54,366 nucleotides of DNA from Frankiales bacterium (lineage in GTDB: Bacteria > Actinomycetota > Actinomycetes > Mycobacteriales > SCTD01). The DNA is taken from positions 1 through 54,366 of the forward strand of contig JAODNA010000007.1 in the NCBI GenBank assembly GCA_025465135.1, in the 5' to 3' direction. A program made the position numbers and the translations under genes. Numbering within the stretch: position 1 is the stretch's first letter; each line of letters opens with the position of its first letter. This document shows positions 45,054 through 54,366 of the stretch, piece by piece. Below the pieces are notes generated by a model, which was given only the letters and a program-made list of their open reading frames with translations, searched no databases and was not told the origin of the DNA.

Positions 45054-47212
45054 TGGTCGGACTCGACGCGCGGCTCGTCTCGGTGCTCGGCGACAAGACG
45101 GCGAAGCCCATGGAGGCCACGCTCGACCTGCACACCGCGGGTGACCTCCTTCGCCACTACCCGCGGCGCTACGCCGAGCGCGGCCGGCTGACCGGCTTCG
45201 CCGAGCTGGAGGTCGGAGAGCACGCGACGGTCTTCGCCGAGGTCACGAAGTGCAAGGGGCGCAAGCTCAGGCCGAAGCTGTTCAAGACAGACGTCACGGT
45301 GAAGGACGACGAGGGCCGCACGATGACCATGGCCATCTTCAACCGCCCGTGGGTCGAGAAGGACCTTCGTGCGGGCCGGCGGGCCTTCTTCGCGGGCAAG
45401 GTCGAGATGTTCAACAAGAGGGTGCAGCTCGCCAACCCGGAGTACCAGCTCGTCGACGACGACGAGGGCGTCGTCACCGACGACTTCGCCGGCGCCCTGA
45501 TCCCGATCTACCCGGCGACGGGGAAGGTCAGCAGCCTCGTTCTCCAGCGGTCCGTGCGGCACGTGCTCGACATGGTCGACTTCGGCCCCGACCCGCTGCC
45601 GCAACGGATCCGCGAGGGTCGTGGCCTGCTCGACCTGGAAGCCGCGCTCCGTGCGGTTCACCGCCCCGAGAATCGGTCCGACGTGAAACGCGCGGAGGAC
45701 CGCCTCAAGTGGGACGAGGCGTTCGTCCTCCAGGTCACCCTGGCGCAGCGCCGGCTCGCGGCACGCGCGCTGCCGGGTGTGCCGCGCGTGCCGCGAGCCG
45801 GGGGGCTGCTCGAGGCGTTCGATCGCTCGCTGCCGTTCACCCTGACCGGCGGTCAGCAGGAGGTCGGGGACGTGCTGGCCCGCGAGCTCGCGCAGCCGCA
45901 TCCCATGCACCGGCTGCTCCAGGGCGAGGTGGGATCGGGCAAGACGCTCGTGGCGCTGCGCGCGATGCTCGCCGTCGTCGACTCCGGCGGGCAGGCCGCG
46001 CTGCTCGCCCCTACCGAGGTGCTGGCCCAGCAGCACCACCGGTCCATCCGCGACCTGCTCGGGCCACTCGGTCAGGCCGGCGAGCTCGGGGGAGGTGACG
46101 TCGCGACGCGGCTCGCACTGCTGACCGGCTCGCTGGGTTCCGCAGCCCGTCGTACCGCCCTGGGTGATGCCGCGTCCGGGGAGGCGGGAATCGTCATCGG
46201 GACGCACGCCCTGCTGAGCGAGGGGGTCGCGTTCGCCGATCTGGGTCTGGTCGTGGTCGACGAGCAGCACCGCTTCGGCGTGGAGCAGCGAGATGCCTTG
46301 CGCGCCAAGGGCGACAAGCCACCGCACGTGCTCGTGATGACCGCGACCCCGATCCCTCGCACGGTGGCGATGACGGTCTACGGCGACCTGGAGGTCTCGA
46401 CGCTCACCGAGCTGCCCCTCGGGCGGTCGCCTGTCAGGACCGCCGTCGTGCCTGTCGGCGAGAAGCCGCAGTGGCTCGAGACGGCCTGGACGCGGATCCG
46501 TGAGCATGTCGCCGAGGGGAGGCAGTCGTTCGTCGTGTGTCCCCGGATCGGGGACAGCATCAGCGACGACGACACGGCAGTCGGAGAGGACGGGAAGCGA
46601 CCGGCCGTGGCGGTGCTCGACCTCTACCCGATGCTCGTCGAGGGCCCGCTGCGCGGGTTGCGCGTCGAGGTGCTGCACGGCCGCATGGCGGCGGACGCCA
46701 AGGACGACGTCATGCGACGGTTCACCGCCGGCGCGGTCGACGTGCTCGTCGCCACGACGGTGATCGAGGTCGGTGTCGACGTGCCCAACGCGACCGTGAT
46801 GGTCGTCATGGACGCCGACCGCTTCGGCGTCTCCCAGCTCCACCAGCTGCGCGGCCGGGTCGGTCGCGGCGAGCACGCCGCACTGTGCCTGCTGGTCAGC
46901 GAGGCCGAGGTCGGTACGCCGGCGCGGACCCGGCTCGAAGCGGTGGCTGCGACGACCGACGGCTTCGAGCTCTCCCGTGTCGACCTCGAGCAGCGCCGCG
47001 AGGGCGACGTCCTGGGTGCCAGCCAGTCGGGCACGCGATCGTCGGTGAAGCTGCTCCGGCTGTCGCGGGACGAGCAGCTGATCCGCGAGGCGCGCGACGT
47101 GGCGGTGGAGCTGGTGGAGGCCGATCCTGACCTGACCCGCCACGCTGCTCTCGCGCAGGCGGTCGGCGACCTGGTCGACGCGGAACGCGCCGAGTATCTC
47201 CAGAAGGCCTGA
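45053..47212 (+). CDS. recG: ATP-dependent DNA helicase RecG
   Basis: LLQGEVGSGKTLVALRAML; VVVDEQHRFGVEQRDALRAKG; QLHQLRGRVGRGEHAALCLL. Confidence 0.96.
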   Translation: MVGLDARLVSVLGDKTAKPMEATLDLHTAGDLLRHYPRRYAERGRLTGFAELEVGEHATVFAEVTKCKGRKLRPKLFKTDVTVKDDEGRTMTMAIFNRPWVEKDLRAGRRAFFAGKVEMFNKRVQLANPEYQLVDDDEGVVTDDFAGALIPIYPATGKVSSLVLQRSVRHVLDMVDFGPDPLPQRIREGRGLLDLEAALRAVHRPENRSDVKRAEDRLKWDEAFVLQVTLAQRRLAARALPGVPRVPRAGGLLEAFDRSLPFTLTGGQQEVGDVLARELAQPHPMHRLLQGEVGSGKTLVALRAMLAVVDSGGQAALLAPTEVLAQQHHRSIRDLLGPLGQAGELGGGDVATRLALLTGSLGSAARRTALGDAASGEAGIVIGTHALLSEGVAFADLGLVVVDEQHRFGVEQRDALRAKGDKPPHVLVMTATPIPRTVAMTVYGDLEVSTLTELPLGRSPVRTAVVPVGEKPQWLETAWTRIREHVAEGRQSFVVCPRIGDSISDDDTAVGEDGKRPAVAVLDLYPMLVEGPLRGLRVEVLHGRMAADAKDDVMRRFTAGAVDVLVATTVIEVGVDVPNATVMVVMDADRFGVSQLHQLRGRVGRGEHAALCLLVSEAEVGTPARTRLEAVAATTDGFELSRVDLEQRREGDVLGASQSGTRSSVKLLRLSRDEQLIREARDVAVELVEADPDLTRHAALAQAVGDLVDAERAEYLQKA

Positions 47213-47216
47213 CGCG

Positions 47217-47759
47217 GTGACGCGGATCATCGCTGGAGAGGCGAGGGGCAGGCGGCTGCAGGTGCCGATCGGCGACGTCACGCGCCCGACGTCCGACCGC
47301 GCGCGCGAGGGGTTGTTCTCCAGCCTGCAGAGCCTCGGCGACGTCGACGGGGCGCGGGTGCTCGACCTGTTCGCCGGTTCGGGCGCCCTCGGCCTCGAGG
47401 CGCTGAGCAGAGGCGCGGTCAGTGCCACCTTCGTCGAGGACGACCCGGCAGCGCTCAACGCGATCCGCGACAACGTCGCGACGGTGAACCTGCCCGGCGC
47501 CCACGTCGTACCGATGAAGGCCGAGGTCTTCCTCGCGGCCGCCCCGGAGCCGCGCTACGACGTGGCGTTCCTGGACCCGCCGTACGACGTCGACGTCGTG
47601 CCGGTGCTCGCAGCTCTCGTGCCCTGGCTGGCACCGGACGCGGTCGTGGCGGTCGAGCGCGGAACGCGTGGGCCCGAGCTCGCGTGGCCGGACGGCCTGC
47701 GGGCCGAGCGGTCGCGGCGCTACGGCGAGGCCACGCTCTGGTACGGGAGCCGCTGCTAG
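47217..47759 (+). CDS. rsmD: 16S rRNA (guanine966-N2)-methyltransferase
   Basis: MTRIIAGEARGRRLQVP; VLDLFAGSGALGLEALSRGA; FLDPPYD. Confidence 0.94.
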   Translation: MTRIIAGEARGRRLQVPIGDVTRPTSDRAREGLFSSLQSLGDVDGARVLDLFAGSGALGLEALSRGAVSATFVEDDPAALNAIRDNVATVNLPGAHVVPMKAEVFLAAAPEPRYDVAFLDPPYDVDVVPVLAALVPWLAPDAVVAVERGTRGPELAWPDGLRAERSRRYGEATLWYGSRC

Positions 47760-47771
47760 CGTGCGTGCACC

Positions 47772-48257
47772 ATGAGACGCGCCGTCTGCCCCGGGTCTTT
47801 CGACCCCGTGACGCTCGGCCACCTCGACATCATCGGCCGGGCGAGCGACCTCTACGACGAGGTCGTCGTCGCGGTCGGCATGAACGCCGCGAAGAACCGG
47901 ATGTTCTCGCTCGACGAGCGCATCGCGATGCTCAGGGAAGCGACGGCGCAGTACGGCAACGTCTCGGTCGACTCCTTCGACGGGCTCATCGTCGACTTCT
48001 GCAAGGCCCACTCGATCCAGGTGATCGTGAAGGGGCTGCGTGCCATCAGCGACTTCGACTACGAGCTGCAGATGGCGCAGATGAACCACGGACTGGCGGG
48101 CATCGAGACCCTGTTCATGACCACCAACCCGCTCTACTCTTTCCTCTCGTCGAGCCTGGTCAAAGAGGTCGCGACGTACGGCGGCGACGTGTCGGGGCTC
48201 GTGCCCGAAGCGGCCGGCCGCCGGTTGCTCGAACGCCTGAACCCCCCGAAGCCGTAG
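47772..48257 (+). CDS. coaD: Phosphopantetheine adenylyltransferase
   Basis: MRRAVCPGSFDPVTLGHLDIIGRAS; VIVKGLRAISDFDYELQMAQMN. Confidence 0.97.
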   Translation: MRRAVCPGSFDPVTLGHLDIIGRASDLYDEVVVAVGMNAAKNRMFSLDERIAMLREATAQYGNVSVDSFDGLIVDFCKAHSIQVIVKGLRAISDFDYELQMAQMNHGLAGIETLFMTTNPLYSFLSSSLVKEVATYGGDVSGLVPEAAGRRLLERLNPPKP

Positions 48258-48267
48258 ACGGAGACTC

Positions 48268-48765
48268 GTGGACAGCGTCCAGTCCAAGCTCGACGAGATC
48301 ACCGCCGCGCTGGAGGCCGCGCGGGCGATGCCGATGTCGGCCTCGTGCGTGGTCAACCGCGGCGAGCTGCTCGGGCTGGTCGGCGAGCTGCGGGCCCTGC
48401 TTCCCGGCGAGATCACGCAGGCCCGCACCGTGCTCGAGGACAAGGACAGCGTGCTGGCCGACGGCCGGCGCGAGGCGGCCCGGATCATCGCCCAGGCCCG
48501 CGAGGAGCGGCTGCGGATGCTGTCGGAGCAGGAGGTCTACGTCCAGGCGCAGACCGAGGCCGACCGGCTGACCTGGGAGGCGACCGCCAACGCGCAGGCC
48601 CTGCGCGCCGAGGTCGACGACTACGTCGACGGCAAGCTGGCCAACTTCGAGATCATCCTGACCAAGACGCTCAAGTCGGTGGAGCGCGGCCGCGCCAAGC
48701 TCGCCGGCCGCAACGAGCTGGCCGAGATCGTCGACCGCCGCGACGAGGCTGCCCTGCCGGGCTGA
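48268..48765 (+). CDS. Coiled-coil protein (ATP synthase b/DivIVA-like in appearance)
   Basis: ADGRREAARIIAQAREERLRMLSEQEVYVQAQTEADRLTWEATANAQALRAEVDDYVDGKLANFE. Confidence 0.75.
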   Translation: MDSVQSKLDEITAALEAARAMPMSASCVVNRGELLGLVGELRALLPGEITQARTVLEDKDSVLADGRREAARIIAQAREERLRMLSEQEVYVQAQTEADRLTWEATANAQALRAEVDDYVDGKLANFEIILTKTLKSVERGRAKLAGRNELAEIVDRRDEAALPG

Positions 48766-48826
48766 GTCGACCGCCGGCGCCCGCCCGGGTAGTCTTGTCG
48801 ACGGTCTCAACGACCCAGAGCGAGTC

Positions 48827-49408
48827 ATGCCCGAGAACAGGAAGCCGCAGCACCGCCTCGACCTCCGCAGTCCCCTTGTGCTCGACACACGCGAGCTGGG
48901 GCGACGCGCGGGGTCGATGCGCACGGTGCGGTTCCCCGCCCCCGCGCCTGCCGACCTCGGGGTCGAGCTCATCGGAGTGCCCGCCGGATCCGAGATCGAC
49001 CTGGACCTCAGGCTCGAGTCGGTGATGGAGGGCGTGCTGGTGAGCGGCACCGCCGCCGTACCGCTGGCGGGGGAGTGCGGACGCTGCCTGGAGGCGGTCA
49101 GGGACACCCTGACGGTCGACCTGCAGGAGCTCTTCGCCTACCCCGACAGCACCACGGACCAGACGGTGGATGAGGACGAGACGGCACGGATGGAGGGCGA
49201 CTTCCTCGATCTCGAGCCGACACTGCGCGACGCGGTGGTGCTCGCCCTGCCGCTCACTCCGCTGTGCCGGGAGGACTGTGCAGGGCTCTGCGCCGAGTGC
49301 GGAGAGCGCCTGGACGACCTGCCGGAGGACCACGCGCACGATGCGCCCGATGCACGCTGGTCGGCGCTGCAAGGCCTGATCGACACGCGAACCACCGAGG
49401 AGAAGTAA
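48827..49408 (+). CDS. yceD: DUF177 (YceD) family protein
   Basis: GECGRCLEAVRDTLTVDLQELFAY; CREDCAGLCAECGERLDD; directly upstream of rpmF. Confidence 0.92.
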   Translation: MPENRKPQHRLDLRSPLVLDTRELGRRAGSMRTVRFPAPAPADLGVELIGVPAGSEIDLDLRLESVMEGVLVSGTAAVPLAGECGRCLEAVRDTLTVDLQELFAYPDSTTDQTVDEDETARMEGDFLDLEPTLRDAVVLALPLTPLCREDCAGLCAECGERLDDLPEDHAHDAPDARWSALQGLIDTRTTEEK

Positions 49409-49578
49409 TGGCCGTCCCGAAGCGCAAGATGTCGCGCAGCAACACCCGAGCGCGGCGCGCGCAGTGGAAGGCGACCCCGCCGGCCCTGACGACGTGCGAC
49501 CGTGGCCACACGACGCTCCCGCACACCGTCTGCCCCGAGTGCGGCCGCTACGACAAGCGCACGATCATCGCCGTCTGA
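49408..49578 (+). CDS. rpmF: 50S ribosomal protein L32
   Basis: [30 protein letters not shown]...[15 protein letters not shown]. Confidence 0.97.
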   Translation: MAVPKRKMSRSNTRARRAQWKATPPALTTCDRGHTTLPHTVCPECGRYDKRTIIAV

Positions 49579-49589
49579 CGCGACCGCGC

Positions 49590-49859
49590 ATGACCCCGGT
49601 CGTCACCGCGGAGGAAGCGCTGGTCATCGTGCAGCGCGCGGTGGCCACCGTTCTCGCCGTGGACGCCGCGTCCGTCGATCGCCGGACGCGCTTCCGGGAC
49701 GACCTGAAGGCCGACTCGCTCGCGCTGCTCGAGATCCTGCAGATCGTCGAGGACGCCCTCGTCGCGCAGGCCGGCCCTGGTTTCGAGATCCCGGACGAGG
49801 ACCTCGGACGCCTCGTCACCGTGGCGGACGCGGTCGACTACGCCGTCACGCGCCCTTGA
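49590..49859 (+). CDS. acpP: Acyl carrier protein
   Basis: [23 protein letters not shown] (DSL serine motif); between rpmF and rnc. Confidence 0.88.
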   Translation: MTPVVTAEEALVIVQRAVATVLAVDAASVDRRTRFRDDLKADSLALLEILQIVEDALVAQAGPGFEIPDEDLGRLVTVADAVDYAVTRP

Positions 49860-50539
49860 ACGCCTCCTACACGCTGCTCGAGGCGGCGCTCGGCACGGCG
49901 GTCGAGCCCGCTCTTCTGGAGCGGGCGCTGACCCACCGGTCCTACGCGTACGAGCACGGTGGCCTGCCGACGAACGAGCGCCTGGAGTTCCTCGGCGACT
50001 CTGTGCTCGGCGTCATCGTGACCGACGCGCTGTACCGCAAGCACCCCGATCTGCCGGAGGGGCAGCTGGCCAAGCTGCGGGCGAGCGTCGTCAACACGCG
50101 CGCGCTGGCAGGGGTGGCGCGCACGCTGGGGCTCGGCAGGTGGCTGCGCCTCGGCAAGGGCGAGGAGGTCACCGGTGGTCGCGACAAGGCCTCCATCCTG
50201 GCGGACACGATGGAGGCTCTGATCGGCGCGATCTACATCGACCGGGGCCTCGAGGCAGCCAGCGTGATGGTCCGCCGGCTCTTCGACCCCTTGATGGAGG
50301 CCGCGACCGAGGAGGGCGCAGCGCTCGACTGGAAGACGAGCCTGCAGGAGCTGACCGCCGCGCGCGGCCTCGGCGTACCGGAGTACGTCGTCGCGGAGAG
50401 CGGGCCCGACCACCAGAAGGCGTTCACCGCAGCGGCCGTGGTGCAGGGTGCCGTGCACGGCGAAGGAGCGGGGCGCAGCAAGAAGGAGGCCGAGCAGCAG
50501 GCGGCCGAGGCGGCCTGGCGCGACCTGACCCGTGCCTGA
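49856..50539 (+). CDS. rnc: Ribonuclease III
   Basis: [44 protein letters not shown] start overlapping the acpP stop. Confidence 0.95.
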   Translation: MNASYTLLEAALGTAVEPALLERALTHRSYAYEHGGLPTNERLEFLGDSVLGVIVTDALYRKHPDLPEGQLAKLRASVVNTRALAGVARTLGLGRWLRLGKGEEVTGGRDKASILADTMEALIGAIYIDRGLEAASVMVRRLFDPLMEAATEEGAALDWKTSLQELTAARGLGVPEYVVAESGPDHQKAFTAAAVVQGAVHGEGAGRSKKEAEQQAAEAAWRDLTRA

Positions 50540-50544
50540 GCCGC

Positions 50545-51399
50545 ATGCCTGAGCTGCCCGAGGTCGAGGTCGTCCGCGTCGGCCTGGAGCGGGGAGTCGT
50601 GGGCCGCACGATCGACCGCGTCTCCGTCTGCCACCCGCGGGCCGTACGCCGGCACCTGGGCGGCGCGCGCGACTTCGAGGCCCTGCTCGCCGATCGCACC
50701 GTCACCGGTGCGCAGCGGCGGGGCAAGTACCTCTGGCTGCCGCTGGACTCCGGCGACGCGCTCACCGGCCACCTCGGCATGAGCGGCCAGCTCCTCGTGG
50801 TCCCGCTGGACAAGCCCGACGAGGCGCACCTGCGGGTGCGCTTCACGTTCGCCGACGGGGGACGCGAGCTGCGCTTCGTCGACCAGCGGACCTTCGGGGG
50901 ACTCGTCGTCGTGGCAGGTGGCGCCGAGCTGCCGAGCACGATCGCCCACATCGCGCGGGACCCGGTGGACCCGGAGTTCGACGACGAGGCCTTCGTGGCC
51001 GCCGTACGACGGCGCAAGACCGGGATCAAGCGGGCCCTGCTCGACCAGAGCCTGGTCTCCGGGATCGGCAACATCTACGCCGACGAGGCGCTTTGGCGGG
51101 TCGGCCTGCACTACGCCCGGCCCACGGAGCTGCTGCCGAGACGGGTGCTCGCCGACCTGCTCACCCAGGTCCGGGCCGTGCTGCACGAGTCCCTCGCGGC
51201 CGGCGGCACCAGCTTCGACGCCCTCTACGTGTCCACGGAGGGGGTCAGCGGCCTTTTCGAGCGCCAGCTGCACGCCTACGGGCGGGAGGGCGAGCCCTGT
51301 GACCGCTGCGGGACGCCGATCCGCCGCGACGCCTTCATGAACCGCTCCTCCTTCACCTGCCCGAAGTGCCAGCCAAGGCCCCGAAGCGGCCGCTGGTGA
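50545..51399 (+). CDS. mutM: Formamidopyrimidine-DNA glycosylase
   Basis: [21 protein letters not shown]-terminal [10 protein letters not shown]...FTCPKCQ zinc finger. Confidence 0.96.
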   Translation: MPELPEVEVVRVGLERGVVGRTIDRVSVCHPRAVRRHLGGARDFEALLADRTVTGAQRRGKYLWLPLDSGDALTGHLGMSGQLLVVPLDKPDEAHLRVRFTFADGGRELRFVDQRTFGGLVVVAGGAELPSTIAHIARDPVDPEFDDEAFVAAVRRRKTGIKRALLDQSLVSGIGNIYADEALWRVGLHYARPTELLPRRVLADLLTQVRAVLHESLAAGGTSFDALYVSTEGVSGLFERQLHAYGREGEPCDRCGTPIRRDAFMNRSSFTCPKCQPRPRSGRW

Positions 51400-51642
51400 C
51401 AGGAGGGGTAGACGAGCGCCGAGCGCGAGCGACGCGGTTGCGAAGCCGCGGAGTGGGGCCCCCGAGCGCCAGCGAGGGACGCCCCGCGATGCGGTGTAGC
51501 AGAGCTTGGAGCGAGGGCGATAACTGTGACGGATTTGTTACCCAGACCTTGACCCAGGGGGCCCGCCGTGCGACCCTGAGCGCACCGCTGCGGAGGCTAT
51601 CGGGCCCCGCCGCGTGGACATCCCTCAACGCGGAGGAAACAG

Positions 51643-51837
51643 ATGGCGAAGGCCTTGTTCGGTCACGTCGGCGTGGGCACCGACCTTCGGCTGGCCGATG
51701 AGGTGCGGCGCCTGCGCGGCCGGATCGCCGAGCTCGAGTCCGAGCTCGTCCGGGTCCGGGCCGCCAACGACGCGCTCGCCTCGACGCTCACGGTCGAGGA
51801 CGACCTGTCGACCCTGGCGGTCGAAGCCACCGTCTAG
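51643..51837 (+). CDS. Small coiled-coil hypothetical protein, 64 aa
   Basis: MAKALFGHVGVGTDLRLADEVRRLRGRIAELESELVRVRAANDALAS; GGAGG upstream of ATG. Confidence 0.7.
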   Translation: MAKALFGHVGVGTDLRLADEVRRLRGRIAELESELVRVRAANDALASTLTVEDDLSTLAVEATV

Positions 51838-51853
51838 GCAGCAGCTGCACCGG

Positions 51854-51877
51854 AGGGCGCCCCGATCGGGGCGCCCT
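51854..51877. terminator. Terminator between the 64-aa gene and smc
   Basis: AGGGCGCCCC-GATC-GGGGCGCCCT perfect palindrome followed by TCGTCGT. Confidence 0.75.
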
Positions 51878-51970
51878 TCGTCGTGTCCGCACCCCCGGAG
51901 CCCGCTCGGCCGGTAGTGTCCGAGCCGGCCTTCCCCGCCGTACCGCTGCATCCTCCAGACCGGGCGAGAC

Positions 51971-54366
51971 GTGCATCTCAAGAGCCTGACCCTGAAGGGC
52001 TTCAAGTCCTTCGCGGCCCCGACGACCCTGCGGTTCGAGCCGGGCATCACCTGCGTCGTCGGCCCCAACGGCTCGGGCAAGTCCAACGTCGTCGACGCCA
52101 TCGCCTGGGTGCTCGGTGAGCAGGGCGCGAAGGCGCTGCGCGGCGGCAAGATGGAGGACGTCATCTTCGCCGGCACCCCCGGCAAGCCCCCCCTCGGCCG
52201 GGCCGAGGTCACGCTCACCATCGACAACAGCGACGGCGCCCTCCCGATCGAGTACGCCGAGGTGAGTGTCACGCGGCTGATGTTCCGCTCGGGGGAGTCG
52301 GAGTACTCCATCAACGGGCAGCGCTGCCGGCTGCTCGACATCCAGGAGCTCATGGGCGACTCCGGCATCGGCCGCGAGCTGCACGTCGTCGTCGGGCAGG
52401 GCCAGCTCGACGCGGTGCTGCAGGCGCGTCCCGAGGAGCGCCGGGGCTTCATCGAGGAGGCCGCGGGCGTCCTGAAGCACCGCAAGCGCAAGGAGAAGGC
52501 ACTCCGCAAGCTCGAGGCGATGCAGGCCAACCTCACTCGGCTGCAGGACCTCACGACCGAGCTGCGCCGCCAGCTCAAGCCGCTCGGCAGGCAGGCGGAG
52601 GTCGCCCGCCGTGCCCAGCAGGTGCAGGCCGACCTCCGTGACGCGAGGCTGCGGTTGCTCGCCGACGACCTGCTCGCGCTGCGCGGCACGCTCGAGGCCG
52701 AGGTACGCGACGAGACCGCGCTGCGCGACCGCCGTACCGCCGTCGAGCAGGACCTCGCCGGGGTCCAGACGAGGGAGGCTTCCCTCGAGGCGTCCGCGGC
52801 CGAGCAGGCGCCGCGCCTGGCCCGCGCCCAGGAGACGTGGTACCGGCTGTCTGCGCTCGAGGAGCGGCTCCGCGGCACGGCGACCCTGGCCTCCGAGCGC
52901 CACCGCCACCTCACCAGCGAGCTGCCCGAGGAGGCCCGCGCCGGCCGCGACCCCGAGCAGCTCGACCGCGAGGCCGCGACCGTGCGCGAGCAGGAGGCCG
53001 CCCTCGGCGAGCAGCTCCTCGCCGATGCCGAGCGGCTCGAGGGTGCGGTCACCCGCCGTACCGACGCCGAAGGCGCTCTCGCGGCCGAGGAGAAGGCGCT
53101 CGTGGCCGCCGTGCGTGCGGTCGCCGACCGGCGGGAGGGCCTGGCCCGGCTGCGCGGACAGGTCGGTGCGCTGCGGTCGCGTGCGGAAGGCGCCGAGGCC
53201 GAGATCGGTCGTCTCGCCGCCGCGCTCGCCGACGCCCACACCCGGGTCGAGCGGGCCCAAGCCGACCTGGCCGGGCTGCAGGCCGAGGCCGGCGGGCTCG
53301 ACGAGGGCGAGCTCGACCTCGACGACAAGCACGAGCAGGCTGGCCGGGCGCTCGCCCTCGCGCAGGACCGGCTGGCCGGCCTGCAGGCGGACGAGCGCGA
53401 GGCCGAGCGCGACCGCTCGACGTTCGCGGCCCGCCGCGACGCGCTGGCGCTGTCGCTGACGCGAAAGGACGGATCGGGCGCCCTGCTCGCCGGGGACGTG
53501 CCGGGCGTCCTGGGCTCGGTGGCCGCGCTGGTCACCATCGCGCACGGGCACGAGCACGCCGTGTCCTCGGCGCTCGGCGCGGTCGCGGATGCGGTCGCTG
53601 TCGCGTCGCCCGCTGCGGCAGCCAAGGCGCTCGCCCGGCTGAAGACCGACGACGCGGGTCGGGCGGGGCTGCTCGTCGGGGGTGCGTCGTACGACGACGC
53701 CGGTGACTGGCCCGCGCTGCCGGACGGTGCGCACTGGGCGATCGACCTGGTGGAAGCGCCCGAGACGCTGCGACCGGCGCTCGCGCGCGCGCTGCGCCGG
53801 GTCGCGGTCGTCGACGGGCTCGAAGCAGCCCGGTCGCTCGTCGAGGCGCTGCCGGACGTGCGTGCGGTGACGGCCGAGGGCGATCTGCTCGGCAGCGACT
53901 GGGCGGTCGGGGGCTCGGCCTCAGCGCCGTCGCTGATCGAGGTGCAGGCGGCCGTGGACGAGGCCTCTGCGCAGCACGACGAGGCGCAGCGGCGCCAGGA
54001 GCGACTGCGGTTCGAGGTCGCGGCGGCACAGGCCGACGTCGAACGCGGCAAGGAACAGGTCGAGGCCGCGCTGGTCGAGCTGCACGAGTCCGACGCCCGG
54101 ATGGCGGCCCTCGGCGAGCAGCTCGGTCTGCTCGCGTCGGCCGCCCGGGCAGCGGAGGCGGAGGCGGGTCGGCTCGAGCAGGCCCGCGTCCGCGCCGAGG
54201 AGGCCCGCGACCGCGACCTCGGCGGGCTCGCCGAGCTCGAGGAGCGGCTGGCCGCAGCCGAGGCCGCGCCGGACGAGGGCGAGCCGTCGACCGACCTGCG
54301 CGACCGCCTGGGCCGCGAAGCGGCCGACGCGCGCGCCGCCGAGGTCGAGGCGCGGCTCGCCCTGCG
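51971..54366 (+). CDS. smc: Chromosome segregation protein SMC, N-terminal part (truncated at window end)
   Basis: Open frame from GTG 51971: MHLKSLTLKGFKSFAAPTTLRFEPGITCVVGPNGSGKSNVVDAIAWVLGEQGAKALRGGKMEDVIFAG; coiled coil. Missing from the ORF track because no stop is in the window. Confidence 0.95.
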   Translation, partial: MHLKSLTLKGFKSFAAPTTLRFEPGITCVVGPNGSGKSNVVDAIAWVLGEQGAKALRGGKMEDVIFAGTPGKPPLGRAEVTLTIDNSDGALPIEYAEVSVTRLMFRSGESEYSINGQRCRLLDIQELMGDSGIGRELHVVVGQGQLDAVLQARPEERRGFIEEAAGVLKHRKRKEKALRKLEAMQANLTRLQDLTTELRRQLKPLGRQAEVARRAQQVQADLRDARLRLLADDLLALRGTLEAEVRDETALRDRRTAVEQDLAGVQTREASLEASAAEQAPRLARAQETWYRLSALEERLRGTATLASERHRHLTSELPEEARAGRDPEQLDREAATVREQEAALGEQLLADAERLEGAVTRRTDAEGALAAEEKALVAAVRAVADRREGLARLRGQVGALRSRAEGAEAEIGRLAAALADAHTRVERAQADLAGLQAEAGGLDEGELDLDDKHEQAGRALALAQDRLAGLQADEREAERDRSTFAARRDALALSLTRKDGSGALLAGDVPGVLGSVAALVTIAHGHEHAVSSALGAVADAVAVASPAAAAKALARLKTDDAGRAGLLVGGASYDDAGDWPALPDGAHWAIDLVEAPETLRPALARALRRVAVVDGLEAARSLVEALPDVRAVTAEGDLLGSDWAVGGSASAPSLIEVQAAVDEASAQHDEAQRRQERLRFEVAAAQADVERGKEQVEAALVELHESDARMAALGEQLGLLASAARAAEAEAGRLEQARVRAEEARDRDLGGLAELEERLAAAEAAPDEGEPSTDLRDRLGREAADARAAEVEARLAL

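Overview
The window is a high-GC actinobacterial chromosomal segment that is mostly core metabolism and housekeeping genes. No CRISPR array, prophage or transposase was recognised. It starts inside ilvB and runs through branched-chain amino acid genes (ilvN, ilvC, leuA, leuB, ilvE, cimA, IclR regulator, leuC, leuD) and serA. Then come gltX with tRNA-Gln and tRNA-Glu, a histone-H1-tailed HU, ppk, cofC, plsC, gpsA, NfeD/SPFH genes, an endonuclease III-like glycosylase, a disulfide oxidoreductase, ddl, thiL, thiD, rpmB, a DAK/YloV kinase, recG, rsmD, coaD, DUF177, rpmF, acpP, rnc and mutM, ending inside smc. The ORF track lists smc not at all (no stop in window) and ilvB only from an internal ATG. 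The observations most worth following are: (1) a cimA leader encoding MSPATIITRAR followed by a long hairpin and a strong U-tract terminator, i.e. an isoleucine-type attenuator; (2) a comparable leuA leader [14 protein letters not shown]; (3) -10-like TAGNNT hexamers 6-9 nt before start codons, several of which reuse the upstream gene's TAG stop codon; (4) an uncharacterised two-esterase plus ATP-grasp operon; (5) a tRNA-adjacent HNH endonuclease with four exact C-x4-C-x9-C-x2-H-Y fingers; (6) a HELGHGLGF secreted protease with three C-terminal repeats; (7) an endonuclease III-like protein with an altered Fe-S loop and a non-canonical start; (8) a shared GTSAC-N6-GTTAC direct repeat upstream of two small unknown genes. 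All family assignments are from reading the translations; no database search was run.
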